The notes: generated by a model not told the origin, from the letters alone. DNA of 64,000 bases from Streptococcus ratti FA-1 = DSM 20564 (GCF_000286075.1 NZ_AJTZ01000005.1:1054001-1118000), one strand, 5' to 3'; counted from the first letter of the stretch, positions 35,056 through 45,213 are shown. A program made the numbers and translations.

Positions 35056-36600
35056 TTACATCTTTTCTTCCAATTCAACATCTGGATATTTATCTGCAAA
35101 CCAGCGCAGGGCAAAATCGTTTTCAAAGAGAAAGACAGGTTTGTCAAAACGGTCACGCGCCAAGATATTGCGGCTGGAGGACATGCGCTCATCAAGATCT
35201 TCTTCCTTAATCCAGCGGACAGTCTTTTTCCCCATTGAAGTCATGACCACTTCGGCATTATATTCATTTTCCATACGGTGTTTAAAAACTTCAAACTGCA
35301 GCTGACCGACAGCCCCCAGCATGTATTCGCCCGTTTGATAATTGGTATAAAGCTGGATAGCCCCTTCCTGCACTAGCTGTTCAATACCTTTATGGAAAGA
35401 TTTTTGCTTCATAACATTTTTAGCAGAAACTTTCATGAAAAGCTCAGGCGTAAAAGTTGGAAGAGGTTCAAATTCAAACTTATTTTTACCGACAGTCAGA
35501 GTATCCCCAACCTGATAGGTGCCTGTATCATAAACTCCGATAATATCTCCAGCAACAGCATTGGTAACATTTTCTCGGCTTTCTGCCATGAACTGGGTGA
35601 CGTTTGAAAGCTTGGCACTCTTTCCGGTTCTGCTTAGATTCACTGACATGCCGCGCTCAAATTCACCCGAAACAATACGAACAAAAGCAATCCGATCACG
35701 GTGTCTGGGATCCATGTTGGCTTGAATTTTAAAGACAAAACCAGAAAAATCTTTGCTGAGCGGATCGATCATCGTTCCTTCAGTCGTTTGATGCCCATGC
35801 GGTTCTGGCGCAAAGTCCAAGAAGGAGTCCAAGAATGTCTGAACACCAAAATTAGTCAGAGCAGAGCCAAAGAAGACAGGTGTCAGTTCTCCTTTCAAGA
35901 TAGCTTCTTTCGAAAATTCATTGCCGGCTTCCTGCAGCAATTCGACATCTTCTAAAACCTGCTCATAAAAGGGATTGTTGGCAAAAATTTCTGCACCTTT
36001 ATCAAAATCTGCAAAACGCTCATCACCCTTATAGAGCTCTAAACGCTTATTATACAAGTCATAGAGGCCTTCAAAAGCTTTTCCCATACCGATAGGCCAG
36101 TTCATAGGGTAGCTGGCGATACCGAGCACTTCTTCTAATTCTTCTAGAAGATCAAGCGGTTCCCGGCCATCACGATCCAATTTGTTCATAAAAGTAAAGA
36201 CTGGAATTCCGCGATGTTTAACCACTTCAAACAATTTCTTAGTCTGTGCTTCAATACCCTTAGCTGAATCCACAACCATGACTGCGGCATCCACTGCCAT
36301 GAGGGTCCGATAGGTATCTTCTGAAAAGTCTTCGTGTCCCGGTGTATCAAGGATGTTGACACGTTTGCCCGCATAATCAAACTGCATAACAGATGAGGTG
36401 ACGGAAATTCCGCGCTGCTTTTCAATATCCATCCAGTCTGATTTAGCAAAGGTGCCTGTTTTTTTCCCTTTGACCGTTCCTGCTTCACGGATTTCGCCGC
36501 CAAAATAGAGTAACTGTTCAGTAATAGTCGTCTTTCCGGCATCTGGGTGACTGATAATAGCAAAGGTGCGGCGTTTTTTAATTTCTTCTTGTAAATTCAT
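35056..36600 (-). CDS. prfC: Peptide chain release factor 3
   Basis: RF3 is a GTPase that recycles RF1/RF2 from the ribosome after termination. The 514-aa protein has the G1 loop SHPDAGKTT, switch [16 protein letters not shown], the G4 NKLD and domains II-III typical of RF3 rather than EF-G. The family start [11 protein letters not shown] is the ATG at 36600 with GAGG 4 nt upstream; the longer in-frame start is not conserved. A promoter about 100 nt upstream carries an inverted repeat over its -10. Confidence 0.96.
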   Translation of the reverse strand: MNLQEEIKKRRTFAIISHPDAGKTTITEQLLYFGGEIREAGTVKGKKTGTFAKSDWMDIEKQRGISVTSSVMQFDYAGKRVNILDTPGHEDFSEDTYRTLMAVDAAVMVVDSAKGIEAQTKKLFEVVKHRGIPVFTFMNKLDRDGREPLDLLEELEEVLGIASYPMNWPIGMGKAFEGLYDLYNKRLELYKGDERFADFDKGAEIFANNPFYEQVLEDVELLQEAGNEFSKEAILKGELTPVFFGSALTNFGVQTFLDSFLDFAPEPHGHQTTEGTMIDPLSKDFSGFVFKIQANMDPRHRDRIAFVRIVSGEFERGMSVNLSRTGKSAKLSNVTQFMAESRENVTNAVAGDIIGVYDTGTYQVGDTLTVGKNKFEFEPLPTFTPELFMKVSAKNVMKQKSFHKGIEQLVQEGAIQLYTNYQTGEYMLGAVGQLQFEVFKHRMENEYNAEVVMTSMGKKTVRWIKEEDLDERMSSSRNILARDRFDKPVFLFENDFALRWFADKYPDVELEEKM

Positions 36601-36683
36601 AGATCCTCTTTTTACATTCATCATATACAATCTTTGATGTTTATCAGAGACGAAATCATCTAATGATAATCTTCCGTTATTTC

Positions 36684-36729
36684 AGCATACTAACCCTATT
36701 AGTATACTTAATTTTCAGCTTTTTTTCAA
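36684..36729 (-). promoter_or_regulatory. prfC promoter with inverted repeat over the -10
   Basis: TTGAAA (36729-36724) and TATACT (36706-36701), spacer 17. Arms AGTATACTAA and TTAGTATGCT (36708-36699, 36693-36684) form a 10-bp inverted repeat with one mismatch, covering the -10 and the start site. Confidence 0.7.
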
Positions 36730-36754
36730 TCATCTTCAAGCCTTTTGCTGCTAT

Positions 36755-36790
36755 AAAAAAACAGAAGATCATCCTTAACGGACTCTTCTG
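36755..36790 (-). terminator. Terminator of the murF-ligase-YwaF group
   Basis: CAGAAGA/TCTTCTG (36762-36768, 36784-36790) followed by seven T on the minus strand. Confidence 0.85.
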
Positions 36791-36802
36791 CCTGTAAATA
36801 CT

Positions 36803-37483
36803 TTAAAACACAAGTCTCTTCTTCCCAGTTCTTTTAAAAATCTCATCAATCAGCAGCAGCATAGCTATTAAAACTAAGGACACAGCCAAATACCTCACCC
36901 ATAAAGCACTTTGGCTGATAAAGGGAGTATAGCGCAGGATTCCATAGTTGCCGCCGGTTACTTTATTAACAAAAACCAAAAAAAGATTAAACCCCAAGGT
37001 ATAAACAATTATACTGCGCCGGCTGAGGAGACTATTGTCATAGTGATTGAGCAGATAAACCAAACCATTGACCAAAAGAGCATAATGGCCGATAATAAAC
37101 GAAAAAGCTGTGATATGAGGAAAAGTGTAAGCATCCATGATAGGATAGCCTAGAGCAAAGACGGCCCCGCTTGTCCCCATCAAAGCAAAGTACTGCTTGA
37201 GCTTGGTCCCGTCAGGCAGCAGCAAAAGAGCAAACATAGCCAGCCTGCAATGATAGAGTGGCAGGCTGTTAGAAAGAGGAATAGCTGCAAACCAATACCA
37301 AGCATAGAGCGCTGTCAGCTGAAAAGCCTGAAAGAATTTAAAGGTTCTGACATAAACAGGATTTTGGTAATATTTAACAGAAGTATAAATCAATAAAAAC
37401 AGCGCAGCCATCATCACCAGATACCACAAGAGGGAGATCTCGGGCGGCTGTGTCTGCTGGGAGGTTAAAAATGCCTTCATCAT
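36803..37483 (-). CDS. YwaF / TIGR02206 family membrane protein
   Basis: A 226-aa protein with about seven membrane helices. The pattern LPLYHCRLAMFALLLLPDG and the HITAFSFIIGHYALLVNGLVYL segment are typical of the YwaF (TMEM164-like) family, function unknown in bacteria. I start it at ATG 37483 (or the next ATG at 37480); the longer frame extends into the previous gene's end. It follows the O-ligase-like gene by 52 nt and ends in a clear terminator. Confidence 0.8.
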   Translation of the reverse strand: MMKAFLTSQQTQPPEISLLWYLVMMAALFLLIYTSVKYYQNPVYVRTFKFFQAFQLTALYAWYWFAAIPLSNSLPLYHCRLAMFALLLLPDGTKLKQYFALMGTSGAVFALGYPIMDAYTFPHITAFSFIIGHYALLVNGLVYLLNHYDNSLLSRRSIIVYTLGFNLFLVFVNKVTGGNYGILRYTPFISQSALWVRYLAVSLVLIAMLLLIDEIFKRTGKKRLVF

Positions 37484-37535
37484 AAACTTTCTTTTTATTT
37501 TTATGAGCAGCTGGGTTTGCACTTCCAATTTCTGC

Positions 37536-38708
37536 CTACTTCAGACCTTGAATTTCTTCTGTGCTATGCGATGTTTCCTCAGGGACTGCAAAGTAATTAA
37601 ACAGTAAAATCGTACAGATGCCAAGACTGACACCATAATCTTCAATCATCGCTATCAAAAAAGCTGACAAAATCAAGATAAAATGATAAAGGGTGAATCG
37701 TTTCTTTAAGGTCTGAAGGCCGATCATAATTGGAAACAAAAGATAAACCAGTATCCCCTGACGCATGAGAGAATCAACATAATAATTCTCATTAAAAATT
37801 CTGGCGCCGTTTGCATAGTGCAAATCCGGAACCCGTCTAGGCAAAAATTTAAATCCGTAAGCCTTGATATAAGCATGAGCATTTCTCAGACGGCCGGAGA
37901 ATATTGAATTTAAAAAATCAAAAACAGATGACTTGGGCTGATAAAAATAGGAAAGCAGGGTGCCAAGTACAAAGACTGTGACAATTGATTGAAAGACAAA
38001 TTTTCCTGATATCTTGTAAGCCAGCAGCTGCTTTTTAAACAAAGAAGTAAGCAAGATAACTGCAAAAATAAGAAGACCTGTCCGTGAATCCGTAATTGAA
38101 AAAACCAAAAGACCTAAAACAATCAGCCATAGAAGTTCAGACAGCGGCACTACTTTTTTACGCATGAGTGAAAAATCATAAAATAAACTTACGATAAACA
38201 TACTCAGGGAATTAGGATGCATAAAACCATAAGAATGACGAACCAGATGTTTTGCAGGTCTATAAAGGGTAACGTCTGGTATCTTGCCGCTGATATAAAA
38301 CAGCAAAATTCCTATGGCTAAAAGAATTTTAGCATAAAAAATAATCGTAACAAGGTTGGACTGCTTGGGATCAACCGAAACTGACAGTAAGAAAAAAGAC
38401 AATAAGGAAAAATCCGGAGCAAAATCTATCAAATAAAAATCAGAAGGCAGCAAGATCAAACAGATCCCTACTGCAACTACTGCAAATAAGCTTTCCCTTG
38501 ACCACTTATGCAAATAAAGATGCCAGATAAAGGTCACAAGGCTCAGCAGCAGAGAAAATAAGGTAAGTTCTACATAAGTATCATCTACCATATAACGTTT
38601 AAAAAAGTATGTATAAACGACAGTTATAAGTGCAATAGTATAAAAACATTGGTAAACTTTATTTTTATTTTCTAAGAAAAAGCGCCACTCTTCTTTTATT
38701 AAATTCAT
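37536..38708 (-). CDS. O-antigen ligase/polymerase-like membrane protein
   Basis: A 390-aa protein with about eleven membrane helices. The segment RHSYGFMHPNSLSMF before a helix and the long extracellular loop containing FSGRLRNAHAYIKAYG and HYANGARIFNENYYVDSLMRQG fit the Wzy/WaaL group that polymerises or transfers polysaccharide units outside the membrane. Its sugar substrate is unknown. ATG 38708 is chosen with GGAG 6-7 nt upstream. It lies 69 nt after murF with no terminator seen, so it is probably co-transcribed with it. Confidence 0.75.
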   Translation of the reverse strand: MNLIKEEWRFFLENKNKVYQCFYTIALITVVYTYFFKRYMVDDTYVELTLFSLLLSLVTFIWHLYLHKWSRESLFAVVAVGICLILLPSDFYLIDFAPDFSLLSFFLLSVSVDPKQSNLVTIIFYAKILLAIGILLFYISGKIPDVTLYRPAKHLVRHSYGFMHPNSLSMFIVSLFYDFSLMRKKVVPLSELLWLIVLGLLVFSITDSRTGLLIFAVILLTSLFKKQLLAYKISGKFVFQSIVTVFVLGTLLSYFYQPKSSVFDFLNSIFSGRLRNAHAYIKAYGFKFLPRRVPDLHYANGARIFNENYYVDSLMRQGILVYLLFPIMIGLQTLKKRFTLYHFILILSAFLIAMIEDYGVSLGICTILLFNYFAVPEETSHSTEEIQGLK

Positions 38709-38777
38709 TTTTTTCTCCAAAAAAGCCCTTCTATCATCAAACTGGACTGCCGCCTAAAAATGAAGTTAAAGCAGCAG

Positions 38778-40148
38778 TTAATCTGCTTCTAAAAATTCTA
38801 CGACCTTGCCTAAGTTCATTGAATTTGACCCTTTAAGAAGGATTTGATCCTTAGGCTGCAGGGTTTCCTTAAGTCGCTTAAGCAGCTCTTCAAACTGATC
38901 CTGGTCTGTTGTTTTTTTGAAATAATAAACCTTGCCCAGCGGAAATATCTGACTGGCCAACTGAGCCAAATCAGCAATATCTGCACCGTAAAAAATCACA
39001 GTATCCAAAACATCCGGATTCAGACTGGTAATCAGATTGGTATGCATCTGAACAGAATCTGAGCCCAACTCTTTCATGTCTGCCAGAAGAGCGATTTTTT
39101 TACCGCCTTCATTACTTGGAATAGCCGAAAAGGTTTCCAAAATCAAACGCATAGCCGTTGGATTGGCATTGTAGACATCTGAAAGAATGTCTGCCCCATT
39201 GGCAGCTTTTTTCCATTCTGTGCGATTGCGGGTTAGCTGAAGTTCAGACAAGGCAGCAACAATCTTTTTTTCCGGAACATTCAGCAGCTTGCCTACATAA
39301 GCGGCAATCATCGCATTGGCAGCATTGTACTTACCGGTAACAGGCAATGTGATCCTCTGCTCCAAAAAGTTAGTACCAAAGGTTAGAAAATCTTTATGCT
39401 CTTCTAATTCTGTCACATAAATATCCGCGTCAGAGCCAAAGCGAATAATCTTTTGATTATCCGGCAAGAATTGATTGATAATCTTATCAGCCGGTGCAAT
39501 CAAAATACCATGGCCATCCATTCCTTGCGTAATCTGCATCTTTCCTTGGGCAATCTTTTCCCGGCTGCCGAAAAATTCCAAGTGCGCCTCACCAATTAAA
39601 GTCACCACAGCAATGTGCGGATGAGCCAGATTAGATAAAAGTGCAATATCACCCAAATGGTCCTGTCCCATTTCTAGAACGATTTTTTCGGTATCATCCG
39701 GCATATGCAAAACAGTATAGGGAAGGCCAATTTCGTTATTGTAATTGCCTTGGGTCTTATAAGTTTTATAGGTGCTGGCCAAAATATCTGCAATCATGTC
39801 CTTGGTCGTTGTCTTGCCATTCGAACCTGTCACAGTAATCACATCAACACGCATTTTTTCCAGATAATACTGAGCTAAATCCTGAAAAGCTTTTAAACAG
39901 TCATCAACCAAAATATGGGGTTTTGTATCGGCTAATTCTTTTTCTGAAAAAACGGCAGCAGCGCCGTTTGCAAAGGCCATGTCAATAAAATCATGGCCGT
40001 CTCGCGCACCCTTAAGCGGTAAAAAAAGATCGCCTTGCGCAATTTTTCGGCTGTCAAATTCAATCTGATGAAGAGCAAGGTCTTCAAAATGGGTCACATC
40101 ATTTTTGGCACCAACAGCTTTGGCGGCCTCGTATAAACTTAATTTCAT
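38778..40148 (-). CDS. murF: UDP-MurNAc-tripeptide-D-Ala-D-Ala ligase
   Basis: MurF adds D-Ala-D-Ala to the UDP-MurNAc tripeptide, the last cytoplasmic step of stem-peptide synthesis. The 456-aa protein has the Mur ligase ATP site VTVTGSNGKTTTKD, the LEMGQDHLGDIALLS block, the HLEFFGSREKIAQGK carbamyl-lysine region, and DVYNANPTAM in the C-terminal domain. AAGGA precedes the ATG. It works directly downstream of Ddl, whose gene is 1.15 kb away across folT. Confidence 0.97.
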   Translation of the reverse strand: MKLSLYEAAKAVGAKNDVTHFEDLALHQIEFDSRKIAQGDLFLPLKGARDGHDFIDMAFANGAAAVFSEKELADTKPHILVDDCLKAFQDLAQYYLEKMRVDVITVTGSNGKTTTKDMIADILASTYKTYKTQGNYNNEIGLPYTVLHMPDDTEKIVLEMGQDHLGDIALLSNLAHPHIAVVTLIGEAHLEFFGSREKIAQGKMQITQGMDGHGILIAPADKIINQFLPDNQKIIRFGSDADIYVTELEEHKDFLTFGTNFLEQRITLPVTGKYNAANAMIAAYVGKLLNVPEKKIVAALSELQLTRNRTEWKKAANGADILSDVYNANPTAMRLILETFSAIPSNEGGKKIALLADMKELGSDSVQMHTNLITSLNPDVLDTVIFYGADIADLAQLASQIFPLGKVYYFKKTTDQDQFEELLKRLKETLQPKDQILLKGSNSMNLGKVVEFLEAD

Positions 40149-40189
40149 TTATAAATCCTTTTTAGGAAAATTCTAAAATCACTACGCCC

Positions 40190-40198
40190 ATTATACCA
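40190..40198 (-). promoter_or_regulatory. murF promoter
   Basis: TGGTATAAT extended -10 on the minus strand, about 42 nt before the murF ATG and back to back with the folT promoter. Confidence 0.6.
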
Positions 40199-40224
40199 TA
40201 AATACTGGCCAACAAATGTCTTTA

Positions 40225-40233
40225 TGATATAAT
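40225..40233 (+). promoter_or_regulatory. folT promoter
   Basis: TGATATAAT extended -10; transcription from here gives a leader of about 440 nt before folT. Confidence 0.55.
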
Positions 40234-40239
40234 ATTATA

Positions 40240-40544
40240 TTATCCACTGATTAAGTGACTGTTCCTTGCCTATGCGGCAGTGTTTTTCAGCCATCCTAAA
40301 AACAGGGTACTTATTTTAGGGAATTACTGTCTTTTGATAATTCTTTGGATGCCTGCTTTCTTGTTTGAAAGCTTGCAATCAAAGCTAAGCACCAGACATT
40401 GGGTCTTTTAGCCGCTGAAAGCCGGAGAAATTATTTCTTCATTTTAGGCCTTCTGAGGCATCGCCAAAAGAACAGCCTTTGTTTCTGAATTTTTTGGCTG
40501 AGAGCATCACTTTTTGCTTGGGTAAAAAAAGCAAAGTAATTTGC
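40240..40544 (+). other. Unexplained 300-nt front part of the folT leader
   Basis: No gene is visible. Several short hairpins occur (CTTTC/GAAAG near 40358, GCCT-TCTG-AGGC near 40450, CAGCC/GGCTG 40474-40501, TTTGCT/AGCAAA 40513-40535). I do not recognise a known RNA family here. Confidence 0.5.
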
Positions 40545-40632
40545 ACAGAGTAGATGATTTGCGTCAAGTGTGTGTGAATGGGATGTTGTCACACAACGAA
40601 GCTAACGCGCGGTAAATCATTGCATCCGCTGT
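40545..40632 (+). promoter_or_regulatory. Tetrahydrofolate (THF) riboswitch
   Basis: The segment carries the THF aptamer landmarks: TAGATGATT, GTGTGTGTGAATGGGATG, CACACAACGAAGC, CGCGGTAAATCATTGCATC and a closing ACAG/CTGT stem. It is very close to the S. mutans folT aptamer of known structure, with a few substitutions. Bound folate should lower folT translation. Confidence 0.95.
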
Positions 40633-40654
40633 TTTCAAGTTTACTTGATGAACA

Positions 40655-40677
40655 GCTCCATTTATATTAAAAGGAGC
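40655..40677 (+). promoter_or_regulatory. Expression platform sequestering the folT ribosome binding site
   Basis: GCTCC (40655-40659) can pair with GGAGC (40673-40677), which includes the Shine-Dalgarno AAGGAG. An upstream CTGTT/AACAG hairpin (40629-40655) competes, so control is probably at translation. Confidence 0.75.
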
Positions 40678-40681
40678 AAAT

Positions 40682-41242
40682 ATGTTATCATTTTTCAAAT
40701 TTCCCCAATTGACTGTTCAGCGTCTGGTCACCCTTGCTATGGCCATTGCCTTGTCCTTTATCATGGGAAAACTATCCATTCCTATTATACCTCAGCAGCT
40801 GGTAATCAGCCTGACCTTCATTCCCAATACTATTATCGGAATGATTGCCGGGCCTGTTTGGAGCTTCATAGCTCTGGGACTGCTTGATATTGTGGACACC
40901 CTTTCAGGCAATGCCGGCAATTTTATCATCTGGTGGACCCTTGTAGAAGCCTTTCAAGGACTGCTGTACGGACTTTTTTTCTATAGAAGATCCTTAAGCT
41001 GGACTTCTCAGAAAGACTGGTTTCATGTCATTTTAGCAACTACTGTCATTATGCTGGTGGGAAGCTTCATTTTTACACCCTTGCTCATCCAGATTTACTA
41101 CGGTGTTCCTTTTATGGCTCAGTTTATCGCCGGACGCTGGTTAAAAATTTTTGAGATTCCCATTCGTGTCCTTGTGATTATGACTGTTATTCCACAGCTG
41201 CAGCGAATCCCTGAACTACAAAAACTAATGCATAAAACATAA
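40682..41242 (+). CDS. folT: Folate ECF transporter substrate-binding protein
   Basis: FolT (186 aa) is the membrane S-component that binds folate and docks to the shared ECF energy module (not in this window). Six helices are predicted, with the N-terminal ALSFIMGKLSIPIIPQQLVI and IAGPVWSFIALGLLDIVDTL regions typical of S-components. Identity as the folate type rests on the THF riboswitch and similarity to known FolT. AAGGAG lies 6 nt before the ATG. Confidence 0.95.
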   Translation: MLSFFKFPQLTVQRLVTLAMAIALSFIMGKLSIPIIPQQLVISLTFIPNTIIGMIAGPVWSFIALGLLDIVDTLSGNAGNFIIWWTLVEAFQGLLYGLFFYRRSLSWTSQKDWFHVILATTVIMLVGSFIFTPLLIQIYYGVPFMAQFIAGRWLKIFEIPIRVLVIMTVIPQLQRIPELQKLMHKT

Positions 41243-41252
41243 CCATAAAAAT

Positions 41253-41285
41253 AAAAATCAGAGAATCATCCCATCTCTGATTTTT
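41253..41285. terminator. Bidirectional terminator between folT and ddl
   Basis: A perfect 12-bp stem (41253-41264 with 41274-41285), T-tract on one side and A-tract on the other, between convergent genes. Confidence 0.92.
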
Positions 41286-41297
41286 ATTTTACTCAGC

Positions 41298-42344
41298 TTA
41301 AATTAAATGGCTTTCTCGCTTGGCAAACATCTCTTTTGCCAGCTGAACTAATGTTTCAATTAACTCCGGATAAGTAAGTCCCATATTTTCCCAAAGCAGC
41401 GGGTACATGGACCACTGGGTGAAGCCGGGCATGGTATTTAACTCATTGAGAAAAACATCTCCCTCAGCTGTCAAAAAGAAATCACAGCGCGACAAACCGC
41501 AACCTCCTAAAGTTCTGAAAGCTGCCGCCGCGTATGAGCGCATTTTTGCAGCCGTGCTGTCATCAACTGCTGCCGGAATAGCCATGGTAATTTTATTGTC
41601 AATGTATTTTGCTTCATAATCATAAAAAGCGACATCTTTGACAACTTCTCCGGGCAGGGTTGTATGAACATCCTTATTTCCCAGAATACCGACTTCAATT
41701 TCACGTGCATCAACACCTTGTTCAATTAAAATACGGCTGTCGTATTTCAAAGCAAGCTCAATTGCTGCTCTCAGCTCTGCTTGATGACTGGCCTTAGAAA
41801 TACCCACACTTGATCCCATATTGGCCGGCTTGACAAACACTGGATAAGTCAGTTTAGCTTCGGCCTCAGCCAGCTTAGCCTCTACATCTTCTCCTTCAAT
41901 AAAAGTCACATAAGCCACCTGAGGAATAGAGATACTTTCCAAAACTTGCTTGGTTGTAATCTTGTCCATAGCTACGCTGGAAGTCAGTATATTGGTTCCT
42001 ACATAAGGCATCTTTAAAACTTCCAAAAATCCTTGAACAGAACCATCTTCTCCCATTGGTCCATGAAGGACAGGAAAAACGACAGCTCCTTCTTCATAAA
42101 TATCACTAGGTTTTATTTTTTGAGAAAGAACAAGAGTTTCATTGGTCATTAATTTTTCCGAATCCAAGGGCCGATTGCTAAATTCCTGAGTCTTTATAAA
42201 ATCACCTTCTTGAGTAATGAAATAAGTTTTGACCAAGAATTTATCATAATTCACTGCTCGCATAACACTCTCGGCTGAGAGTACCGAGACATCACGCTCA
42301 GCGGAACGGCCGCCATATAACAAAATCAGTGTTTCTTTTGACAT
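41298..42344 (-). CDS. ddl: D-alanine-D-alanine ligase
   Basis: Ddl joins two D-Ala for MurF. The 348-aa ATP-grasp protein has [13 protein letters not shown] near the start, the [14 protein letters not shown] motif, [13 protein letters not shown] and the metal-binding [11 protein letters not shown]. The family is unambiguous. AAAGG precedes the ATG. It has its own terminator region upstream from recR, so it is likely monocistronic. Confidence 0.97.
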   Translation of the reverse strand: MSKETLILLYGGRSAERDVSVLSAESVMRAVNYDKFLVKTYFITQEGDFIKTQEFSNRPLDSEKLMTNETLVLSQKIKPSDIYEEGAVVFPVLHGPMGEDGSVQGFLEVLKMPYVGTNILTSSVAMDKITTKQVLESISIPQVAYVTFIEGEDVEAKLAEAEAKLTYPVFVKPANMGSSVGISKASHQAELRAAIELALKYDSRILIEQGVDAREIEVGILGNKDVHTTLPGEVVKDVAFYDYEAKYIDNKITMAIPAAVDDSTAAKMRSYAAAAFRTLGGCGLSRCDFFLTAEGDVFLNELNTMPGFTQWSMYPLLWENMGLTYPELIETLVQLAKEMFAKRESHLI

Positions 42345-42390
42345 AAATTACCTTTTCTATTTTTCTCATTTTTCATTTATCATATCATAA

Positions 42391-42430
42391 AAAAAGAACC
42401 TTTTCAAAAAATATTGAAAAGGTTCTTTTT
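42391..42430. terminator. Terminator of pbp2b-recR (bidirectional)
   Basis: A perfect 15-bp stem (42391-42405 with 42416-42430) rich in A/T at both ends, between the recR stop and the ddl start. Confidence 0.9.
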
Positions 42431-42483
42431 AGCAGTTAACCCAGCAAAAACAAGGTGCAGCGTCTGCCGGAAAAAAAGCTTCC

Positions 42484-43083
42484 TTATAATTCTGTTCGGT
42501 TTTCAATAGCACGCAGGAGGGTCACTTCGTCGGCGTATTCAATATCTGAGCCAACAGCCAATCCACGCGCTAAACGTGTTACCTTGATTCCTGCTGGTTT
42601 TAGGACACGTGAGATATACATAGCGGTTGCTTCCCCGTCTGCTGTTGCGTTGGTTGCGATAATGACTTCAGTAATGTCACTATTATCCCGCAAGCGTGTC
42701 AAAAGGCTTTTCAGATTAATATCATCTGGGCCAATACCGTTCATGGGAGAGATGAGCCCATGTAAAACATGATAGAGGCCATGATACTCCTGAATTTTTT
42801 CCATAGCTGACACATCCTTGCTGTCTTCTACCACAAGAATAGTCGAATTATCCCTACTGTCATCTGTACAGATGCTGCAAGGATCATCATCGGTCAGATT
42901 GCCGCAGACTGAACAATAGGTCAGCTCCCGCTTGGCAGCTAAGAGGTTTTTGGCAAAGTCATTAACATCTTCATCGCTCATACCAATTGTATAGAAAGCT
43001 AGACGTGTCGCCGTTTTAATCCCAATTCCGGGCAGCTTGGTAAAGCTTTCAATCAATTTAGCTATGGGAGTTGGGTAAAGCAT
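42484..43083 (-). CDS. recR: Recombination mediator RecR
   Basis: RecR with RecO and RecF loads RecA at gaps. The 199-aa protein has the helix-hairpin-helix [14 protein letters not shown], the four-Cys zinc finger ([16 protein letters not shown]) and a Toprim domain ([31 protein letters not shown]). GAGGAA precedes the ATG, 9 nt after the pbp2b stop, so it is co-transcribed with pbp2b. Confidence 0.97.
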   Translation of the reverse strand: MLYPTPIAKLIESFTKLPGIGIKTATRLAFYTIGMSDEDVNDFAKNLLAAKRELTYCSVCGNLTDDDPCSICTDDSRDNSTILVVEDSKDVSAMEKIQEYHGLYHVLHGLISPMNGIGPDDINLKSLLTRLRDNSDITEVIIATNATADGEATAMYISRVLKPAGIKVTRLARGLAVGSDIEYADEVTLLRAIENRTEL

Positions 43084-43092
43084 TCTTTTTCC

Positions 43093-45171
43093 TCACTGTT
43101 TCATCGGATTCATTTTTTGATAAAGATTGATAATATCCCGCGTAATAGCATGACTGGTTGTCCCATGCAAATCCGTTTCATGCGGCAGAACGACAGCTAC
43201 AGCAACCTGCGGATTATTGCTGGGAGCGTAGGCGACAACATTCAGATTGGATGTATAGACAGATTTACCGTCTTCACCGGTCACATAGGCTTCGGCCGTA
43301 CCGGTTTTAGCAGAAATAGGAACGCTGGCACCGTTAGCAAGAGTTTTCCCAGTTGCATAGCTGCCGCCATTAACAACATTATAGAAACCGTCTTTGATGA
43401 TAGCCATATTATCACTGGAAATTGACACTTCATTTAATACCTTGGTATCAACAGACTGAACCAGCTTGCCCAAACCGCCGGTCTTATTGTTATCATAGAT
43501 TCCCTCAACTAAATGGGGAGCAATGCGCTTGCCGCCGTTAGCCACAGTAGCGGCATACTGGGCCAGCTGCATAGCCGTATAGTTGTCAAACTGACCGAAT
43601 GATTCTGTTAAAACATTGGCAACATCAAATTTATCCGGTGTGTAGCCTTTTGATTCTCCCGGCAGATCAATCTCGGTTGCCACACCAAGGCCGTACTGAG
43701 CATAAGTTGCCCTCAGCTTTTCCATGGCACTCTTATAGCCATCTGACGACAGAGTCATACCGCTGTAATAATCCTGTCCCATCAGTTTTAAAGCTAACTG
43801 AACCATGTAAGTATTAGATGAGTATTCCAAAGACTGACTGGCTGTCAGAGGAGTGGAACCATTGGTAAACCACGATTTGATAGGATTGGAGCCTGCAAAC
43901 TGGATAGTTTGGTCATTGATTACCTGATTGCCTGACAAGACACCATTTTCCCAGCCAGCAGTTAAAGTCGCTCCCTTAACCACAGAACCGGGTGTAAAAA
44001 CTTCTGTAATGGTGCCCAGCGCATTTGATGAGACCTCTCCAGATTTGAGATCATGTTCCAGACCGGCCATTGACAAAACAGCACCCGTATTAGGATTTAG
44101 AACAACAGCATAGACTCCTTCGGAATATTTAGTATTGCCAGCTGACAATTCAGAAGTAAAATACTGCTTCAGAATCTGTTCAACACCCTTTTGGAACTCA
44201 AGATCAATGGTTAATTTCAAGTTCTTGCCCTTGGTGCCTTTGGCGGTCGTTTTATTGCTGACAATCTTGCCTTCCTTATTAACCTTAATGGACTGAACCG
44301 TCCGGCTGCCCTGCAGGTAATTTTCATATTGCTTCTCCAAATAAGAAGTCCCAACACGGTCATTCAGCGAATAACCTTTTTTAACATAGTCGCTGGCTTC
44401 CTCGGCAGGCAGGCCTGTTTTCTGGCTGGAAACCTTACCGATAATGGAGGTAATTGAATTTTTATCAGCCTTACGCTCCCAGTCTGTCTTAACAGATATA
44501 CCTTTCAAATCTGATTTGCTGGTAGCCAGCACAGCAATTTGTTCAGCTGTCAGATCTCCCGTTGTCAAAGAAACCGTGTTAAAAACTGATGTTGCATTCA
44601 TCTGACTGAAAATATAGATAATTTTTTCTTCGTCCTCAGAATAATTAATCGCACTGTCTGGAACGGCTTTGACAGCATTGGCATAGATATCCGATTCTTT
44701 CAAATTATTGCCGAAATTATCATACTTTTTCTTATCAGGCAGCTTCTTAACCACTTTTTGATAGGTCTTTGGATCCGCCAAATAATAATCTTTTTTCTGA
44801 CGCTCAGTCACCTTGCTTTCCGTCAGAGTCACCATGCTGGCTAACTTCTGAGCATTCTTTTTGATGTCTTCAGCAGTCATTGTATTGCTCCTGGTGAAAG
44901 CAACAACTTCCTTAACTTCATTTTCAACCAGAGGCACACCCTTGGCATCATAAATCTGACCTCTGGGACTTGACGTTTTTATCGTATAATTTGTTGATTC
45001 CGTTAATTTTGCCTTGTAAAATTTAGCATCGTAAATCTGCATCTGTGCCAATCTTAGCAGCAAGATTGTAAACAGGGCTACAATGAAGAAAAATAGGAGA
45101 TTGATTCTGTTAGAGATAAGAACAAAAGTTCTGGACTGATTTTTCTTTGGTTTCTTTAGTTTGCCTACCAT
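43093..45171 (-). CDS. pbp2b: Penicillin-binding protein 2B (class B transpeptidase)
   Basis: The 692-aa class B PBP crosslinks peripheral peptidoglycan during elongation. One N-terminal membrane helix (about 22-42), the dimerisation/pedestal domain, then the transpeptidase with Ser396 in SVVK, SSN at 451-453 and KTG at 622-624. The KTG is followed by TAEAYV. ATG 45171 has GGAGG 5 nt upstream; the open frame extends six codons further, without support. With murF, ddl and the O-ligase-like gene it makes this stretch envelope-rich. Confidence 0.95.
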   Translation of the reverse strand: MVGKLKKPKKNQSRTFVLISNRINLLFFFIVALFTILLLRLAQMQIYDAKFYKAKLTESTNYTIKTSSPRGQIYDAKGVPLVENEVKEVVAFTRSNTMTAEDIKKNAQKLASMVTLTESKVTERQKKDYYLADPKTYQKVVKKLPDKKKYDNFGNNLKESDIYANAVKAVPDSAINYSEDEEKIIYIFSQMNATSVFNTVSLTTGDLTAEQIAVLATSKSDLKGISVKTDWERKADKNSITSIIGKVSSQKTGLPAEEASDYVKKGYSLNDRVGTSYLEKQYENYLQGSRTVQSIKVNKEGKIVSNKTTAKGTKGKNLKLTIDLEFQKGVEQILKQYFTSELSAGNTKYSEGVYAVVLNPNTGAVLSMAGLEHDLKSGEVSSNALGTITEVFTPGSVVKGATLTAGWENGVLSGNQVINDQTIQFAGSNPIKSWFTNGSTPLTASQSLEYSSNTYMVQLALKLMGQDYYSGMTLSSDGYKSAMEKLRATYAQYGLGVATEIDLPGESKGYTPDKFDVANVLTESFGQFDNYTAMQLAQYAATVANGGKRIAPHLVEGIYDNNKTGGLGKLVQSVDTKVLNEVSISSDNMAIIKDGFYNVVNGGSYATGKTLANGASVPISAKTGTAEAYVTGEDGKSVYTSNLNVVAYAPSNNPQVAVAVVLPHETDLHGTTSHAITRDIINLYQKMNPMKQ

Positions 45172-45204
45172 TTTTCCTCCTATTTTCATGAAACTACGTC
45201 TTTT

Positions 45205-45213
45205 ATTTTATCA
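45205..45213 (-). promoter_or_regulatory. pbp2b promoter
   Basis: TGATAAAAT extended -10 on the minus strand, about 34 nt upstream of the ATG. Confidence 0.5.
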
